This document shows, in pieces, positions 36,805-50,619 of a stretch of 64,000 nucleotides of DNA. The position numbers and the translations under genes are program-made. Below the pieces are notes generated by a model, which did not search any database, was not told where the DNA came from, and worked only from the letters and a program-made list of their open reading frames with translations. Origin of the DNA: Centroberyx gerrardi. Lineage: Eukaryota > Chordata > Actinopteri > Beryciformes > Berycidae. Every line of letters begins with the position of its first letter. Position 1 is the first letter of the stretch. Location: the NCBI RefSeq assembly GCF_048128805.1, contig NC_136016.1, positions 5,972,501 to 6,036,500 on the forward strand, in the 5' to 3' direction.

Positions 36805-39800
36805 TTATGGCTGAATCCCCTCCTGGGACTGTTTCTCTCTCTGTCGTCGCTTCTTCACAAAGGCCTGCGCATCCCTCTCTCCTTTCCTCGACTCCAGTAA
36901 CTTCAGAATGCCGTCATCTGGAAAACAGACACAGAGAAACAAATTATTGATTGCATCAACTAAGCTTGAATTTCCAGAATGGTTCAGTTGGGTTGATTCC
37001 TGCATTTGCATTTACATTGGGTATCGTCATATCGGAGGTGGATGACACTGACTGGCTTTTTAATGAAAGATATATCGGTATAGCCCCTAGTTAAAACCTT
37101 ACCAAAACAGCCCTGTTTTTAAAATAAAAATCCAAACTTGCTTCACCTACTGGCAGCCAGTCTCAAACAAATGCCAGCTCATACCATTGGGTTTAGGATG
37201 CATCAGAGGCAAGCGTATCTGAGCGGGGGAGGCGTCCGGCTGGAGGGCGACTCCGTCCACCACTTCCTCCTTTGCGCCGCCGACCCCCGGCACGGCCTTC
37301 AGGGCCAGGAAGGCCTCGCCCTCAAAGTCATCTGTCCTCAGGGTGTCGTGGTCCAGCACCGTCACCACCAGGCAAGCCCCTGGAGCCTGGCACTGCTCCA
37401 ACGACACCAGGCTGCGATGTGGAGGGATGGTGGAGGGGGAAATATGGGAATATGTGACCAAGGACAGAGTGGAAGGTGGAGATAAAGGAGGTAAAAAGAG
37501 AATGAATGAGAATAGAGTACACAGGAGAATCAAAATGCAATCCAGGAAGAATAGAGACAGATATGAGATGGACAACAATGGTGACTTACAATTCAAAGGC
37601 CTCATCAAAAAGGGGGTTGAGATCGCAGCTCTTGATCTGAGTACTGCGAGGCTCCACCTCGGAGAACATGTGGCGAGGCTCCAGACACAGCTGCACAAAT
37701 GGATCACTGAAACCTGGACAAGACCAAACCATCAAAACACTGGTATCCAATGTATGTATCCACGTGTTTGTGTTTGTTCTGTGTGTTCGCTCACCATTAG
37801 AGTCCATTGGTAGGAGGTTGGCAGCATTCAACACCTCAACCCGCAGTCTGTGGTCAGATCTCCTGTAGGATGTGAGGAGGGTGACGGCGCCGTATTTCTC
37901 TCCGCTGTACACTTTCTGTTGTGCGCACATGGTTAGAGGGAGAGGGAAATGGAAAGCGAGCGTGAGCAAACTCACGCAAAACGTGCACAAGTTCACATGA
38001 GTTTGGGTTCGGCGGTCAGTCTCACCTGCTCCCATACTTTCCTCTCGAGGAATTTCTCCACGAGCTGCCGACTGCTGAGAGCGTTGTGGGCCAGGTGAGC
38101 CTTCAGAGTCTGGAGAGAAACGAGAAAGATGTTGTAATATAAAAGAAGTCTAAACTGTTGCACTTTGGTCTAAGGGCAGGTGTGCTCACGAAACGGGTAC
38201 GATTCAATGAAATGGAAAAAAGAACTAAACTGGCCTCTAGTGACTCACTTTATACTCATCAGAGTGGAGTTTGTCCAGCGGGAGTCCGTTTCCCTCGGCA
38301 TGGAAGCACTGCTCCAGGCACTGAAACACACACAACACAGTCACTGAGTCTAAACTGAAGGGTGTCTCCTTCTCCAGGGACGAAAATGAGACATGAAGTC
38401 AAGTCCGCGCACACTATCTGTCACGTGCATATACTAAGAAATGATCCAACTTTGAGTGTAGTTTGACAAATCAGCACCGTGACAAAGTGGCCTAGTGGTT
38501 ATAGAGGCTGTCCCATTACCAGAAGGTCAGGTTTCAAGCACATGCTCACTCTGGATAAGGTCAATAACATCGGCTAAATGCCTGAAGTGTAAATGCAGTC
38601 CTCAAGTACATACTTCTGACTCAGCTGCATCCTTCTACCCTAGTACTGACGTTATCCACATGCTTGTGGACTGACCTGGAGCGTGTACAGCAATCTCTGG
38701 CAGAACACCATGAGCCCCTCTTGCTGCGGATGGTGAGTAGCCACCTGGTAGAGGATCTTCACTGAGTTAATCCACAGAGGGGTCAGCAGACTGGAGATGG
38801 GGGAGAAAATGATGATACAGCTTTATGAGTTGATGGAGATTGGCAACATTGCCTTTAGCAGGGATTTGACCAGGAAAGAAGGAAGAATTGTCCCTCTACA
38901 TCGCCTGGAATGTTACTCTTGGCTGACAAATGTCTCAGCTACTACCAGTTAGTTTGTACAAAGGTGATAAGCAGGCCCAGTACCTATTGAAGTTCTCTTG
39001 AACCAGGTTTTCGTTCATATACTGCAGCTCCTTCTCCAGATAGCGCATCAGAGGAACCACAGCCTAAAACAGAAAGGAGGCAGAGAAGCTGGGTATAAAA
39101 TGAGCACAACAGGCATCTTGTGTCGGTTTGTGTGATAACAAACTGGCAATGCTGGGTCACTCACATCCTCTGTGGACTTGGAGGGAATCCTGCGCCTGGT
39201 CGACATGCTTCTCACATGAGTCTCAATGTCCGTGTTCAGCTGGAGAGAAAGAGAGAGAGGAGACGAGGATTTAAGCATAACCTGATCATCATCCCCTTTC
39301 ATCCTTGATACCTTGCCTCCTCTCCTCCCAAACCCACATTCACGCACCTGTTTCCCAAGGGTGTCCAGAGCGGAGCGGATCTCCCGGCTCAGGACGCCCT
39401 GGGCCTGCTGGAGCTGCGAGGGCAGCGTGTTGTGGAACTGGCTCTCCCCTATCACGTGACGGGTCCGCTCGCGAAGCCCCGCCCAGTTCAGCTGGGTGGG
39501 GAGACGGGTCAGGACGGACCGTAGGTGCTCCAGGTCATTCACCACCACACATAGCTATGGAGAGAGACGGGGAGAGTGGCGATTTGAGATTTGTGGTTAT
39601 GTAGGGCTGGAAAGATTTGAATGGAGATATTAAGTGTCTTCTCCTCACCATGTTGATGCCGCTGCCGTGGTCGGAGTCCTTAGACAGCACCCTGACCCTC
39701 TCCTTCAGGATACTACAGTAGGTCACCACAATCTTACACACATCCTGAAAACACACACAACAAGCTGTTAACAGATACAGTAAAGGTGCACATAACCCGA

Positions 39801-42800
39801 GCGATGTACCATGTGAACTGGAACCCTCGTGTACCTCGGTGAGCTTGACCATGAGCATGAAGGCCTCCTCGGGGTCGGGCCAGGACAGCTGCTCCCACAG
39901 GTGGCAGATGGGCTGGACACAAGCCACCAGGTCCACTGCTGATGAGCTGTGCTTTATGGGCGCCCCACCAGACTGCAGGGGCTGGAGCTGGGCCCAACAT
40001 GGAGAAGAGAGGAGATGGGGATTAAAGAATATATTTGAATAATGACTAGGGAGGAGATGAATGTGCCTTTGGATTAATGGATGGATCAAGTTATTATGAT
40101 TGTTATTATATAGCAGTTTTCAAAACAAAGTTACAAAGTGCTTTACATCAAGAAAAACTAAACAAAAAAAAAACATGAGTTACAAAAAATAGAGTAACAT
40201 CAATATCATATATACAAGAAAACTGAAACAGTAAAAACATAGGCTACATTTAAAATGGCACAAAGGAGACACCAAGAAAAAGAACCAAATGAGAACACAA
40301 CAAATTATAAGAAGGACTTTTCAATGAAAAAAAAGCAGTTTTAAGATGTTATGACTATGGAGGAATAATAATAATACCTTGCATTGCAAGTGCTTTACAT
40401 AAAAATAAAGCAATGAAAACGCAAGCAATGGATACAAACATGAACAGTAAATGAATAAAATACTAAAGGGCAAATGCACAGAGTAAAGTGTGTCACCTGG
40501 TCGACCTGCACAGCTCTCTCCACTCTGTCCTGGGTGGTGCTGAACGCCTGGTTCAGCCAGTAAGGCAGAGCCTCTCTGAAGCCCTCGTGGAAGTTCGTCA
40601 GCTCTAGCAGCCCTCTGAAACAACAGCAACAAGCTCCTGACATCACATCACATGTTCCTGAATGCAGCTGAATGCAGTGCGAGTATGTGTGAGGGACTTC
40701 TGGATGTCTAACCTCTTCTGTAAGAAGGCCTTTTCTTTGTGGATGGCCTGCAGGCTCAGGTAAAGGGGGAACAGGCTGTTGGCGAGAGGCTGCTCCATCT
40801 GTCCCTCCGTCAGGGATATGGTGTCCCTCACCTCCTCAGCTAGCTATAGAGGAGGGGAGGAGAGGAGAGGAGAGATTGAGGCATGAGAAAAGGAAGCCTG
40901 CTAGGGTTCAGCTAATAAAACCAATGGGAGGGTATTTAGCCTAAAGGAACTCAAACATTTCCTTTTGCCACTTACCAAGGAGTCAAGCCTGTGATAGACT
41001 ACAGTGAACACATCCAATTGCACAGCACTATAGTGAGGAGAGAGAAATAGATATATGATTAAAAACCTAATAGAAGCACTCTCTATCTTCTCTACTTTGA
41101 ATCAGTGAAAACTCCCATGTGGCTTTGCCCCGCCTCACCTGACAAACACCCTGTTCCAGATGTCCTTGCTGTGCTTGATGTCTTCCTGCACCTCCCCGAT
41201 CAACCTGGAGAGGGCGCTCACAATCTCTGACAGGTCCTGCATGACAGCATGATTGAAAAAGTAAATCAAGAGTCAAGAGATGACCGCTGTGAAAAGGAGA
41301 AATAAAATGGGGAAAACCATGTAAGCCGTAAATCCATATACGGTATGGAGGCTTTCATGACGTCTTTACCTTAGTCATTGGCTGATGCAAACCCTTTTTG
41401 ATGGTGAACCACTCCTGTGTTCCTACCTGAGGAAGACATGAAAAGTTATATCATGAGTAATTAAAGGTCATTTAATACATTTACACCGAAAATCAAACTA
41501 TCATATGATTAGGATAATGACTAATGCGATCAATGGTGTTATTAGGATGATTCCTGACCTGTATAGCATCGCTGACCTCATCCTGCAGCTCAAACTGAGC
41601 TGGGTTCAGTTTCTGAAATGCCCGAGTCTTACAGATCTGGACTAAGATTCTGAAAAAAAAAAGCACACTCATGTATTGCTAAATCTGTATCCTGAACATG
41701 CAAACAACTGGGCCAGCAATTCTGCATACACAGAAAATGAGGTGTACCTGAGCAGTGTGTGTAGTTTAGGAGTAGCGGTCTGAGTTGCGGGGAAGATGTC
41801 TCTGTATTTGGACACCAGACAGAGTCCGTATTGCAGGAAACCATGAAGAGAGTCCCCGAGTTCCTGTTTCTACTCACAAATTAAAACACTTCCATCAACC
41901 ACTCATGTACTTCAAGGACAATTCTTGAATTTTTATAGGATCCTGTTAAACCTGGGATGCAACGCTGACTGGAAAGTTTGGTTTTCTGGTGAATGTGAAC
42001 ACAAATATATGCAAATATGGTCCCTGTTATAGCTGAATGAATGGGAGCCATGAGGACAAACATGACATGGGTTGATGACAGAATTAGATGAGGTCAGTTC
42101 AAATCAACTGGAAGTATGATGCTGAACTGAAGCATTTCACAATTTTACCTAAGACTTCCTTCATTTAGCAGGGGCAGTTGCTACATTTCAGTTTACAGAG
42201 AACAAAACCTAGACTAAACAGTCTACAGACAAAAAAAAATCTCTCTAAAGAAGAATTATCTTATGAAATAAGTAAAGCAAAAGTAAAACAAAGGTACCAA
42301 ACACCTTGGTTCCCTAACATCTCAGCCAGGACTGATTCTGTCTCACATGGTAGGAGGTGGCAGTAGATCTCAGCAGCCGTACCTGTTGGTAAGGCAGCTC
42401 CTGCTGGTGCCAGTGGTACTCTATACTGGTGAGCTGCTGCAGCAGCACCGACGAGTCCACCTCTAAACTCTGGTACAGCTTACTGTAAGCCACCCACTTC
42501 CTGCCAGGGGCACACACACACATCCACACACCAACTCAGAAGTGTGACGGAAGTAGAAAACGGCACGGCAATGACAATGTGAAGTGCATTGTGTGGCTTG
42601 TTTGGCATCTTTTCCTGATTAGATTGAATGCTTTCGAATGTGCTGCATTAGTTCCTTGCTCCTTGCATTGGGCTGCAGAATTGTTCCAACTGTCTTATGT
42701 TCCCAACTTAAAAGTTGTTGTGCTCTCAAATAATTTTTAATTCCCTATCCATATTTTGACTATTCCACATTCTTTAATTCCCTATCCATATTTTGACTAT

Positions 42801-45191
42801 TCCACATTCTTTAATTCCCTATCCATATTCAGACTATTCCATATTATTTAATTCCCTATCCATATTCAGACTATTCCATATTATTTAATTCCCTATCCAT
42901 ATTCAGACTACTCCATATTCAGACTATTCCCTATCCATATTCAGACTATTCCATATCCATATTCAGACTATTCCATATTCAGACTATTCCCTATCCATAT
43001 TCAGACTATTCCACATTCTTTAATTCCCTATCCATATTCAGACTACTCCATATTCAGACTATTCCCTATCCATATTCAAACTATCCCTTATTCAGACTAT
43101 TCCCTATCCATTTTCAGACTATTCCATATTCAGACTATTCCCTATCCATATTCAGACTATTCAGTATTCTTTAATTCCCTATCCTTGTCCAAAACCAAGC
43201 ACACAAAATCCTGTATAACATCACATGTGAACACGGTGCTTACGCCAGGTCCTGAAGGAAAGGAGAGAGGTTGTTCTGTGTAGCGTAGAGCTCCAGCAGG
43301 TTCTGACCCTCGCCACACAGCTCCCCTTTCCACGGAGCGCCGCCCTGAGAGAGAAGAAATGAAGGGAGGGTAAGACGTTGGAATGGGTGTGAATGAGTAT
43401 AAGCATCATAACAAGCACTGAGACTGAGCGCTTCCCCCTTACCTGCTGCTTGGAGATGTAGGACTGAACGAACTGCTGTAGAATTCCACAGTAGTTGACA
43501 TAAGCGCTCCGGCCCGCACTCAGCGTCCCGTCTCTCTGTCGATCACACCATACAAACACGTCTCACATCCTGTATACATTGCTCCAAATCTTTGTGACAA
43601 ACTACATCATATACTGTACATGCATAATAAAGCAAACCCAGAATGTGAATGCAATGAATGGATTCATATTATATAACCTTATATTCTATTTCTCTACTTC
43701 AGCACTGGTGTCCTTAGTGTGACTTTAGATGTGTGGAGGCAGTTGCATATGTTTCACAGTCAAAGTACAATAAGAAAAAAACACCATCAGATATTTCATG
43801 GGTGTTGTCACCAAACATGTCATTAAAAACACTTCTTCTTTGATGACTATAAATCAGTCAAGAGTGTGCACATCCTTCATTTAAGCGGACACACTTCCTC
43901 ATGTATAAATGAATAGCTCATATGTGTACAAAGCCAGGGGAATGTTATAGAATGGATGTTCTCACCTCTTTGTGGATAAACTTGAGGTTCAGGTGGCACT
44001 GGCCCCGGTCAGGATACGTCTCTGTTCTTGGCTCCAGGTCGTACCAGTTATCTTCTGTACAGTGCAGATCCTACAGGGAGACAGATAGAAACAGCCACTA
44101 CAGACCTGGGACAAGTAGTATCCAGAGGTGTGACCAAGTCAACTTTGCTCGAGTCCCAAGTCAGTCTCAAATCTTGAGGCTCAAGTCTTAAGTCAAGTCA
44201 GAACAAATCAAGAGTCCAGTATCAATTTAATATCTTAATATATATATATATATCTAGGACTTTTCAATGCAATATGGTTTTAATAGGATAAAAACTTGGT
44301 AAGAGCATCATGAGTTTGATTTCTATAATCAGCTTCCACTGCAATAAATTCAATCGTTCTATACAAATTCAGAAAACAGAATTTAAATTCAGTCGTCTGC
44401 TGGAACAAATCTCATCACTTTCAATCAAAGTCATTTACACAAACACAAGATCTTTTGTCAAGACTTTAGAAACCTTTTCAAGTCATCAAAGTACAAGTCA
44501 AAGTCATGGCCCAAGTCACCAGGACCCAAGTTAAGTCTCAAGTCTTCCCTTCATGCATCAAGTCAGGTTTCAAGCAAATAAAATTGTGACTCGAGTGTGA
44601 CTCAAGTCCAAATCTTAGCGTGTGTGTTAACCTGCTTGCAGTAACCAGTGGATGGGGCTTTCTGCATTAGGATAATTCACATAGTCCACATATCCAGGTC
44701 TCAAAGAGTCAGTGAAGAGTAACAAAGTAGAAATGAACTTGGAAAATGTACTACCTGTAGTTTTAGGACAATCTTTCCCAAAAAATCATCCTCTCCTTTC
44801 TCCTTTTTGGCATCCTTGATCATCCTGAATGGGTACAATTAAAAAAAGGTACAAACATTTGCACAGATGTTCAGTCTGCCCTGTTTGGTTGCCTGTTTGT
44901 GTATGAATCACAGAGAGAGCGTCATACCTTCTTAAACCATGGAAGTTGGTTTTGAACTCCTCTAGTTTTTGAGTGAGAGAAACCTCTTCGTCCTTATCCC
45001 TAAAAAAAGCAACGGCATAATAAACACAAATGTAATAAATGGGAACTGGAATGCAGACAAAGTGGAGATGTATATGTTTTCCTCACCACATCTCCAGGTG
45101 GAAGCTGGCACCGGCAGTGTCTTCAAACTCTCTATAGATAAAAGAAAAAATTATTAGAAATACAAGTTCAAACCTGATTCATCACACACAA

Positions 45192-45231
<40 letters not shown>

Positions 45232-46408
45232 CTAGACTCACAGTACGAAGGTTTGGTTCCAGATGGGGTTCAGAGTCTGCTTCTTTATTTCTGTTTGGTA
45301 GATTTTCTCGTCTGACACAGCGTCCTTCACTACAGATTTACGGGGTTTGGCTCTGGATCGCCGCGCCCGACTCTCCTTCTCATCCTCCAGGATGGTCAGC
45401 AGGCAGTATGGGTCGCTGAAACCTGCGTGAAAACACACCAGAGGTCATGCATAGTGCTCCGTGATATGTAACATGACCTCATTTAATCATTCAAAGTGAG
45501 CTACATGAGCAATAGACACAACCTGTCAGGCACAGTAATTCTTAAAAAATATCAAAGACCACAGAATAAAGTGTTATGCAACTCAATGTTTTTCTCTTAA
45601 GTACCAATTAACTATGAAAATACCATCCTAAGTATCAATTCACTATCAAAATAGCAATTCAAGTATCAATTAACTATCAAAATACCATCTGAAGTACCAA
45701 CTAAACACTAAACTACCATCTTAAGTATCAATTCACTATCAAAATACCATCTTAAATATCAATTCACTGTCAAAATACCATTTCAAGTATCAATTCGCTA
45801 TCAAAATAGTACCAATTCACAATCAAAATACCATCTCAAGTACCAACTCAGTACTACAATACCATCTTAAGCATCAATTCACTATCAAAATACCATCTCA
45901 ACTCAATACCAAAAACATTTGGCTTCATAAAACGGGACAGGATCTTTGTTCTGGGGAATAAACTCTTCTTTTCCATAAAGAAGAATGGACAGTCCGCTCC
46001 CCTAAGCATTTTCTTTCAATGTAGGATGTCTAAGAGAGATAATATGCAGGGAAGACACAGGGAAAAAGGGTATATCAAGGGCAGAAGCAAGGAAAATACT
46101 TTGACTGGTTTGGTTCATTTCAGAGGTGAGGCAAGAACTTACCACTGATGTCTTTTCCCAGGATTCCCTTGGCTTCCTTGACAGTGGCCATCAGGCAGTA
46201 TATGGGGGGCTGTGAGGGTCAGACAGTCATTTAGATACTTTGCTTCTTATAATCCCTCTGCCTCAAGCATCAAGATGACTATCAGTTCCAATGTTACGCT
46301 AAATGAAAGGCGTTGGAAAGAAAAGTTGACTCCCTTTTCTCACCTCTGTGCTCTGTACTTTCTCCATCAGCCCGCTGTGCTCTGACTCTGTCATGGTGAA
46401 CGCCTGGC

Positions 46409-46445
<37 letters not shown>

Positions 46446-47545
46446 ACAAAGTGATGGACAACAATCTCTCAGGAGTATCTACACTGCAGGATTCCAGGGT
46501 TGCATTGTGTGTGTTTGGGTGTTTACCTCCTTGAGGTAATGGCGGAGCTGGCTGTCTGTGAAGACCTCGGCTGATGCCGGTCTCCCCAGCTTATGAGCGA
46601 CGGTGTACAGCAGCTCCTTATACAGAGGCTTCAGCTTCAAACAGAGGGAAACAGACAGAGTGAGAGCGAGAGCATGGCAAGGGGAAAAGCCAGTTCAGAT
46701 CAAACCTATAGCTCATGAATGATGATACCTGCTCCTTATGTCTTCTGGCTTTCTCTTCTGGGTTCTCATCTTCCTTGAGATCCTGAGGAGACAAGCAGTG
46801 ATGAGACTGATGCACGCGCTAAACAAAGATATTCTGAGGTCAGATTTGATGAGCCTACCCTCCTGTCTCTTATTCTCCTCGTCATCCCCAGTTTGCGTGT
46901 GTGGCTGGGCGAACACTGCCAGGATCAAGGGGCGAGAGAAAACGTCACACATGAAAATTCATCCAAAATACCTAAGATATCTAAATAACACCTGAGAATG
47001 ATGTGTTTTTACCTGTCTGTGTCTGGGCCTCGCTGAGCCATTCTCCTGCAGAAGAGGAATTACAGAGCATGTTTATGGCAAAATGCAAGCTAGTAGTAAT
47101 AACAGAGCTCATATAGCATCAATGTCACAGATATTTAAAGATGACATGATACAACTTGGTGCAAAATAATTCAGCGCTCGACTGTCATCTCATCAGCTTT
47201 CAACTCTTTCAATTCAAATCCCACATACCACAAATTGCAAAAGATAGTGTTGATAAGCTTAAGAAACACTGGGGTTTTACAGCGGAACAATCCCAAATAA
47301 GAGGGGGGTTGGGGGAGAGACTGTGAGACACACAGGACCTGCTTCTGTAAGAGACTTCCTCTATGTGGCTGATAAGGAAACTGACTGAGAGCAGTGAGGC
47401 ACGCTCCCACCCAACCTTCAAACATAAACCAGGGAAAATCACATGAAAAAGAAGCACCATCCTAGAAGTACGCATGCACACACACACACAAACACACACA
47501 CACAAACACACACACACACACACACGCACACACACACACACACAC

Positions 47546-47600
<55 letters not shown>

Positions 47601-48062
47601 TGGATATACTGGGCTACCTATGAGAAACATGTTCCATGCTGCATCTGATCTAACAAAACAAAAAAAAAGTTATGAATCATAGTCACAGCAGCTTAAAATA
47701 GCTGTTTGGACAGTGTGACTCGATTTCCTGATGCTATTAGTTGACACTGATCTTACGCTTGAGATTATGAGTTTTCACGAAGAAAATGACAAAAAACCCG
47801 ACACTTCTTCTGTGAATGTTACAAAAGCTTGACAAACAAACACTTTCCAATCAAATGCAGTTATATTCAGAGACATTTGACTGCATCATTCGTGTGGCCA
47901 TCGCTACAGAGCCATATAACCTAGTTGGGCCACTGGCAAAGTGCCAAAATAAAACCAACAATGAAGAAATCAACTGAACATCCTCCACAGTCCGGTCCAT
48001 ACCTGATCAGGTGCTTGAAGTAGATTGTCTCCCGTGTTGGCAAGCTCACTTCGGCCTGACAT
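36805..48062 (-). CDS. unc13d: Protein unc-13 homolog D (Munc13-4)
   Basis: Munc13-4 tethers and primes cytotoxic and other secretory granules, with Rab27 and SNAREs; loss in human causes FHL3. Thirty-four coding exons on minus: 48062-48003, 47045-47013, 46915-46859, 46782-46729, 46634-46527, 46403-46344, 46209-46143, 45422-45242, 45131-45087, 44999-44928, 44824-44755, 44070-43966, 43535-43443, 43344-43244, 42500-42383, 41863-41748, 41649-41559, 41426-41370, 41236-41139, 41027-40976, 40843-40713, 40614-40497, 39987-39835, 39744-39649, 39554-39348, 39239-39165, 39063-38984, 38790-38676, 38320-38249, 38109-38026, 37915-37795, 37713-37590, 37411-37185, 36917-36805; 1117 aa (human 1090). C2A (~125-290): [30 protein letters not shown]. 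Middle MUN region: [36 protein letters not shown]2B (~923-1075): [39 protein letters not shown]. Acidic calcium-binding residues are retained in both C2 loops. The N-terminus ([11 protein letters not shown]) differs from human. Confidence 0.95.
38483..38605 (+). repeat. tRNA-derived SINE copy
   Basis: An A-box-like start (tggcctagtggttatagagg) and a B-box-like ggtttcaagc about 35 bases later form a pol III promoter. The tail (ctctggataaggtc...atcggctaaatgcctgaagt) matches the SINE tails elsewhere in the window. It lies in an unc13d intron, opposite to the gene. Confidence 0.7.
42735..43190. repeat. Minisatellite in unc13d intron
   Basis: A tandem array first of ~37-bp units (taattccctatccatatttt...gactattccacattctt). 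It then breaks into ~22-bp sub-units (atattcagactattccctat plus cc) with higher-order mixing. About 455 bp in the intron between exons 43344-43244 and 42500-42383. Confidence 0.9.
44120..44632. mobile_element. hAT-like non-autonomous element rich in AAGTC motifs (candidate)
   Basis: Both ends carry many copies of caagtc/aagtcaagtc/gactcaagtc (44138-44215 and 44455-44615) around an AT-rich core. The left end starts cagaggtgtgacc, like hAT ends. No matching right terminus is clear, so it may be truncated. It lies in an unc13d intron. Confidence 0.5.
45187..45228 (+). repeat. CA microsatellite
   Basis: An (AC)n run in the unc13d intron, only about 14 bases from the exon that starts at 45242. 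Confidence 0.9.
45598..45905. repeat. Minisatellite in unc13d intron
   Basis: About ten diverged ~31-bp units of the form aagtatcaattcactatcaa, aataccatctt. The unit differs from the other unc13d minisatellite. Confidence 0.9.
46408..46442 (+). repeat. GA microsatellite
   Basis: A GA run starting five bases from the exon 46403-46344; on the unc13d strand it is a CT tract that serves as the polypyrimidine tract of that acceptor. Confidence 0.85.
47471..47598 (+). repeat. Long CA microsatellite
   Basis: About 128 bases of (CA)n with scattered AAAC and CG interruptions, in the first unc13d intron region between exons 48062-48003 and 47045-47013. Confidence 0.95.
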
Positions 48063-48714
48063 GATGATGCTATTATTTGATAACCAGAGCCCCGACTGGT
48101 GAGCTGGTGTGCTCAGTGTTTGTGATAGGGAAGCTGTGTGTGTGTGTGTGTGTGTGTGTTTCTATGAAATATCACACAGCAGCCGGAAGTCATCACTTCC
48201 TGTAGAAGGTGGTAACTTCAGTAACTGTGACTTATAACTGTTTCTTCATCTAGGGCCGTGGATTGTGACTAAATGCAAAATATCATCATCTCTCTCCAAA
48301 CAGACCTCACACACCCGTGCCATTCATTTGTTTGCACACACAAACCTGAATGCACACAGTCATTCACAAAGCACAAACCCCGACTCTTTATCACCTCCCT
48401 GGCTCCTGCTTGCCTGTAAACATGGTTTGGAGTTTGCATGCCATGTTAATGCCAAGGCACAACAATGTTATTATGGTTCCCACTGTAAATCTAAATCCAT
48501 GGGCAAATCTCACATGACACACGAACAATTGAGACTGGATGAGATAATGAAATGTCAATTACATGTAATATGAGATGGTCCACAGCAGGGCATGGGAGCT
48601 TTGTATGCTGTTAGCTCTGCCTGTGTTCCAAGCTGTGACAGATAGAGGCAGGTTAATATTCTCCATTCATCAATTATGGTCATTGTACTGAGTGTTAATG
48701 CCTGCCAATATCCC

Positions 48715-48906
48715 AATATCTATCTACAACTACATCTACATCTATGTATATCTATATCTATAACTGTATATACAGTTATTGATATAGATATATCTATGTC
48801 TGTGACTGTAATTGTATCTATATCCATAACTGTAACTCTACAGTATATTAATATGTGTAACTGTATCTGTAACACTATATTTGTCTGTAACTATCTATAT
48901 CTGTAG
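48715..48906 (+). repeat. Degenerate tatctg/aactg satellite, left block
   Basis: Irregular array of 6-bp units: tatcta, tatctg, taactg. Same composition as the block at 49194-49570. Confidence 0.85.
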
Positions 48907-49193
48907 TAGTAGTAGCTTTTATTAGTGCTTCGCAGTCATTTACAGACTGAAATTACACACCAATTTACATACATATAGTATATCAAAACAGCAGGGAGAT
49001 AAAAATACATTTTCAATAATTGTGAAAGTAGTAGCATATACAATCTACAATGAAATGTAAACAGGGTAGTCAGGCCAGATCTAGTGCAAATCCTATGAAG
49101 AAGGGATTCTGGAATGCTGTAGTAATATCAGTAGTCTGAGGAAAAAGAAGGGGAAAGTGAGAGGAGTGAAAACTATGATGTATGGTTGTTGAT

Positions 49194-49570
49194 GATATCT
49201 ATATATATATATCTGTAACTGTATCTGTTACTATAACTGTAACTATATCGATATCGATATCTGTTACTGTATCTGTATCTATATCTATATCTGCATCTGT
49301 ATCAATATCTGTAACTATACCTTTAACTGTATCTATATCTATATCTGTAACTGCATCTGTAACTGTATCTATATCTGTAACTGCATTTGTATTTATATTT
49401 ATATCTATATGTAACTGTATCTGTATCTAAATCTACCTGTAACTATATCTTTAACTGTATCTATATCTATATCTGCAACTGTATCAATATATCTACAGTA
49501 TATCTGTAACTGTATTTGTATTTATATGTAGGCTATATTGATATATCTATATCTGTATCTTAATCTATAT
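49194..49570 (+). repeat. Degenerate tatctg/aactg satellite, right block
   Basis: About 375 bases of tatctg, taactg and tatcta units. It is separated from the left block by about 287 bases of unrelated sequence. Confidence 0.85.
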
Positions 49571-49976
49571 GTATTGATAGATTCTTTTAGGTGTGGTGGC
49601 AACTCTCTGTAGTCAGGGTCATTTAGTATTCCCATCTATTTAATGGCTGTTCCATAGCACAGGCCAACCTGACATCATTATGAGGGACAGCAGTACATGG
49701 AAATACTGTCTGCGTTGTTGCTTTGCATTGGGAACAGGGCAAATTCATAACAGTAATTCTAATGTAATGTATCAGAATCTGATTGATTTCTTGTCCTTGT
49801 TCAGTATCAGGCCACAGCTGCCTCCTCTCTGCCAGTGCCACTTTCTGTAAGGAGCAGTGTTTCACAGAATGAGTCAAAGAAAGGTAAGCGGTCATATTGC
49901 AAAAGTACCCGCTTCCCTGTTAAAGACGCAACAAGATGCAAATTCATTGTGTGGGTTGGTGAGCAACAGTGGAGGT

Positions 49977-50001
49977 CTCTCTCTCTCTCTCTCACACACA
50001 C

Positions 50002-50046
<45 letters not shown>
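49977..50046 (+). repeat. CT then CA compound microsatellite
   Basis: (CT)8 directly followed by (CA)n with one CG interruption. Confidence 0.9.
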
Positions 50047-50049
<3 letters not shown>

Positions 50050-50619
50050 AATTCAGCCGTACGTGAGACAAACTTTCCAGTGAATGTAATCTAAATCTAA
50101 ATGTTGCAGGGTTGCAGAGTGTGTGAGCACGGATCGTTATCAGACAGATGTTTCGTTGAATTAGGCCCACAAATATTCTAGAAGGCTCAACAGTGAGTTC
50201 TAGCTTACTGTTATTCTTGAACTGAATATACTGATAAGGTGAATAGCCTCTGTGCACGTCTGCACATCTAAACACTTTTTGTACATTTGTATGGCCTTCT
50301 GTAGACCTGTTAATGTGAATACAATGCATATTTAGCACATCCTGTATATATGCTGTAAATTAAAATATTTTCTTCATATTCTCATTTGTTATCTATACCT
50401 TGATTTTTTGTACTAATTGTCATTTTCATGCTGCATATAAGGATTTTTGGTATATTCTCATATTATACATGTGTTATTTTGCACACCCTCATACATGCTG
50501 TAATTTATATAGTTTCATCCTTTTCAATCACATATCCACTTAATACCTGCTAGTACTGTAATTGTCATTTGTGTTACGTTTAATGCCCCCGGTTGCTCTT
50601 ACCACTTCTAATCTTGGAA

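Noticed and set aside
47209-47630. CV-repeat and TH-repeat open frames
   Set aside because: Translations of the CA microsatellite; no protein meaning.
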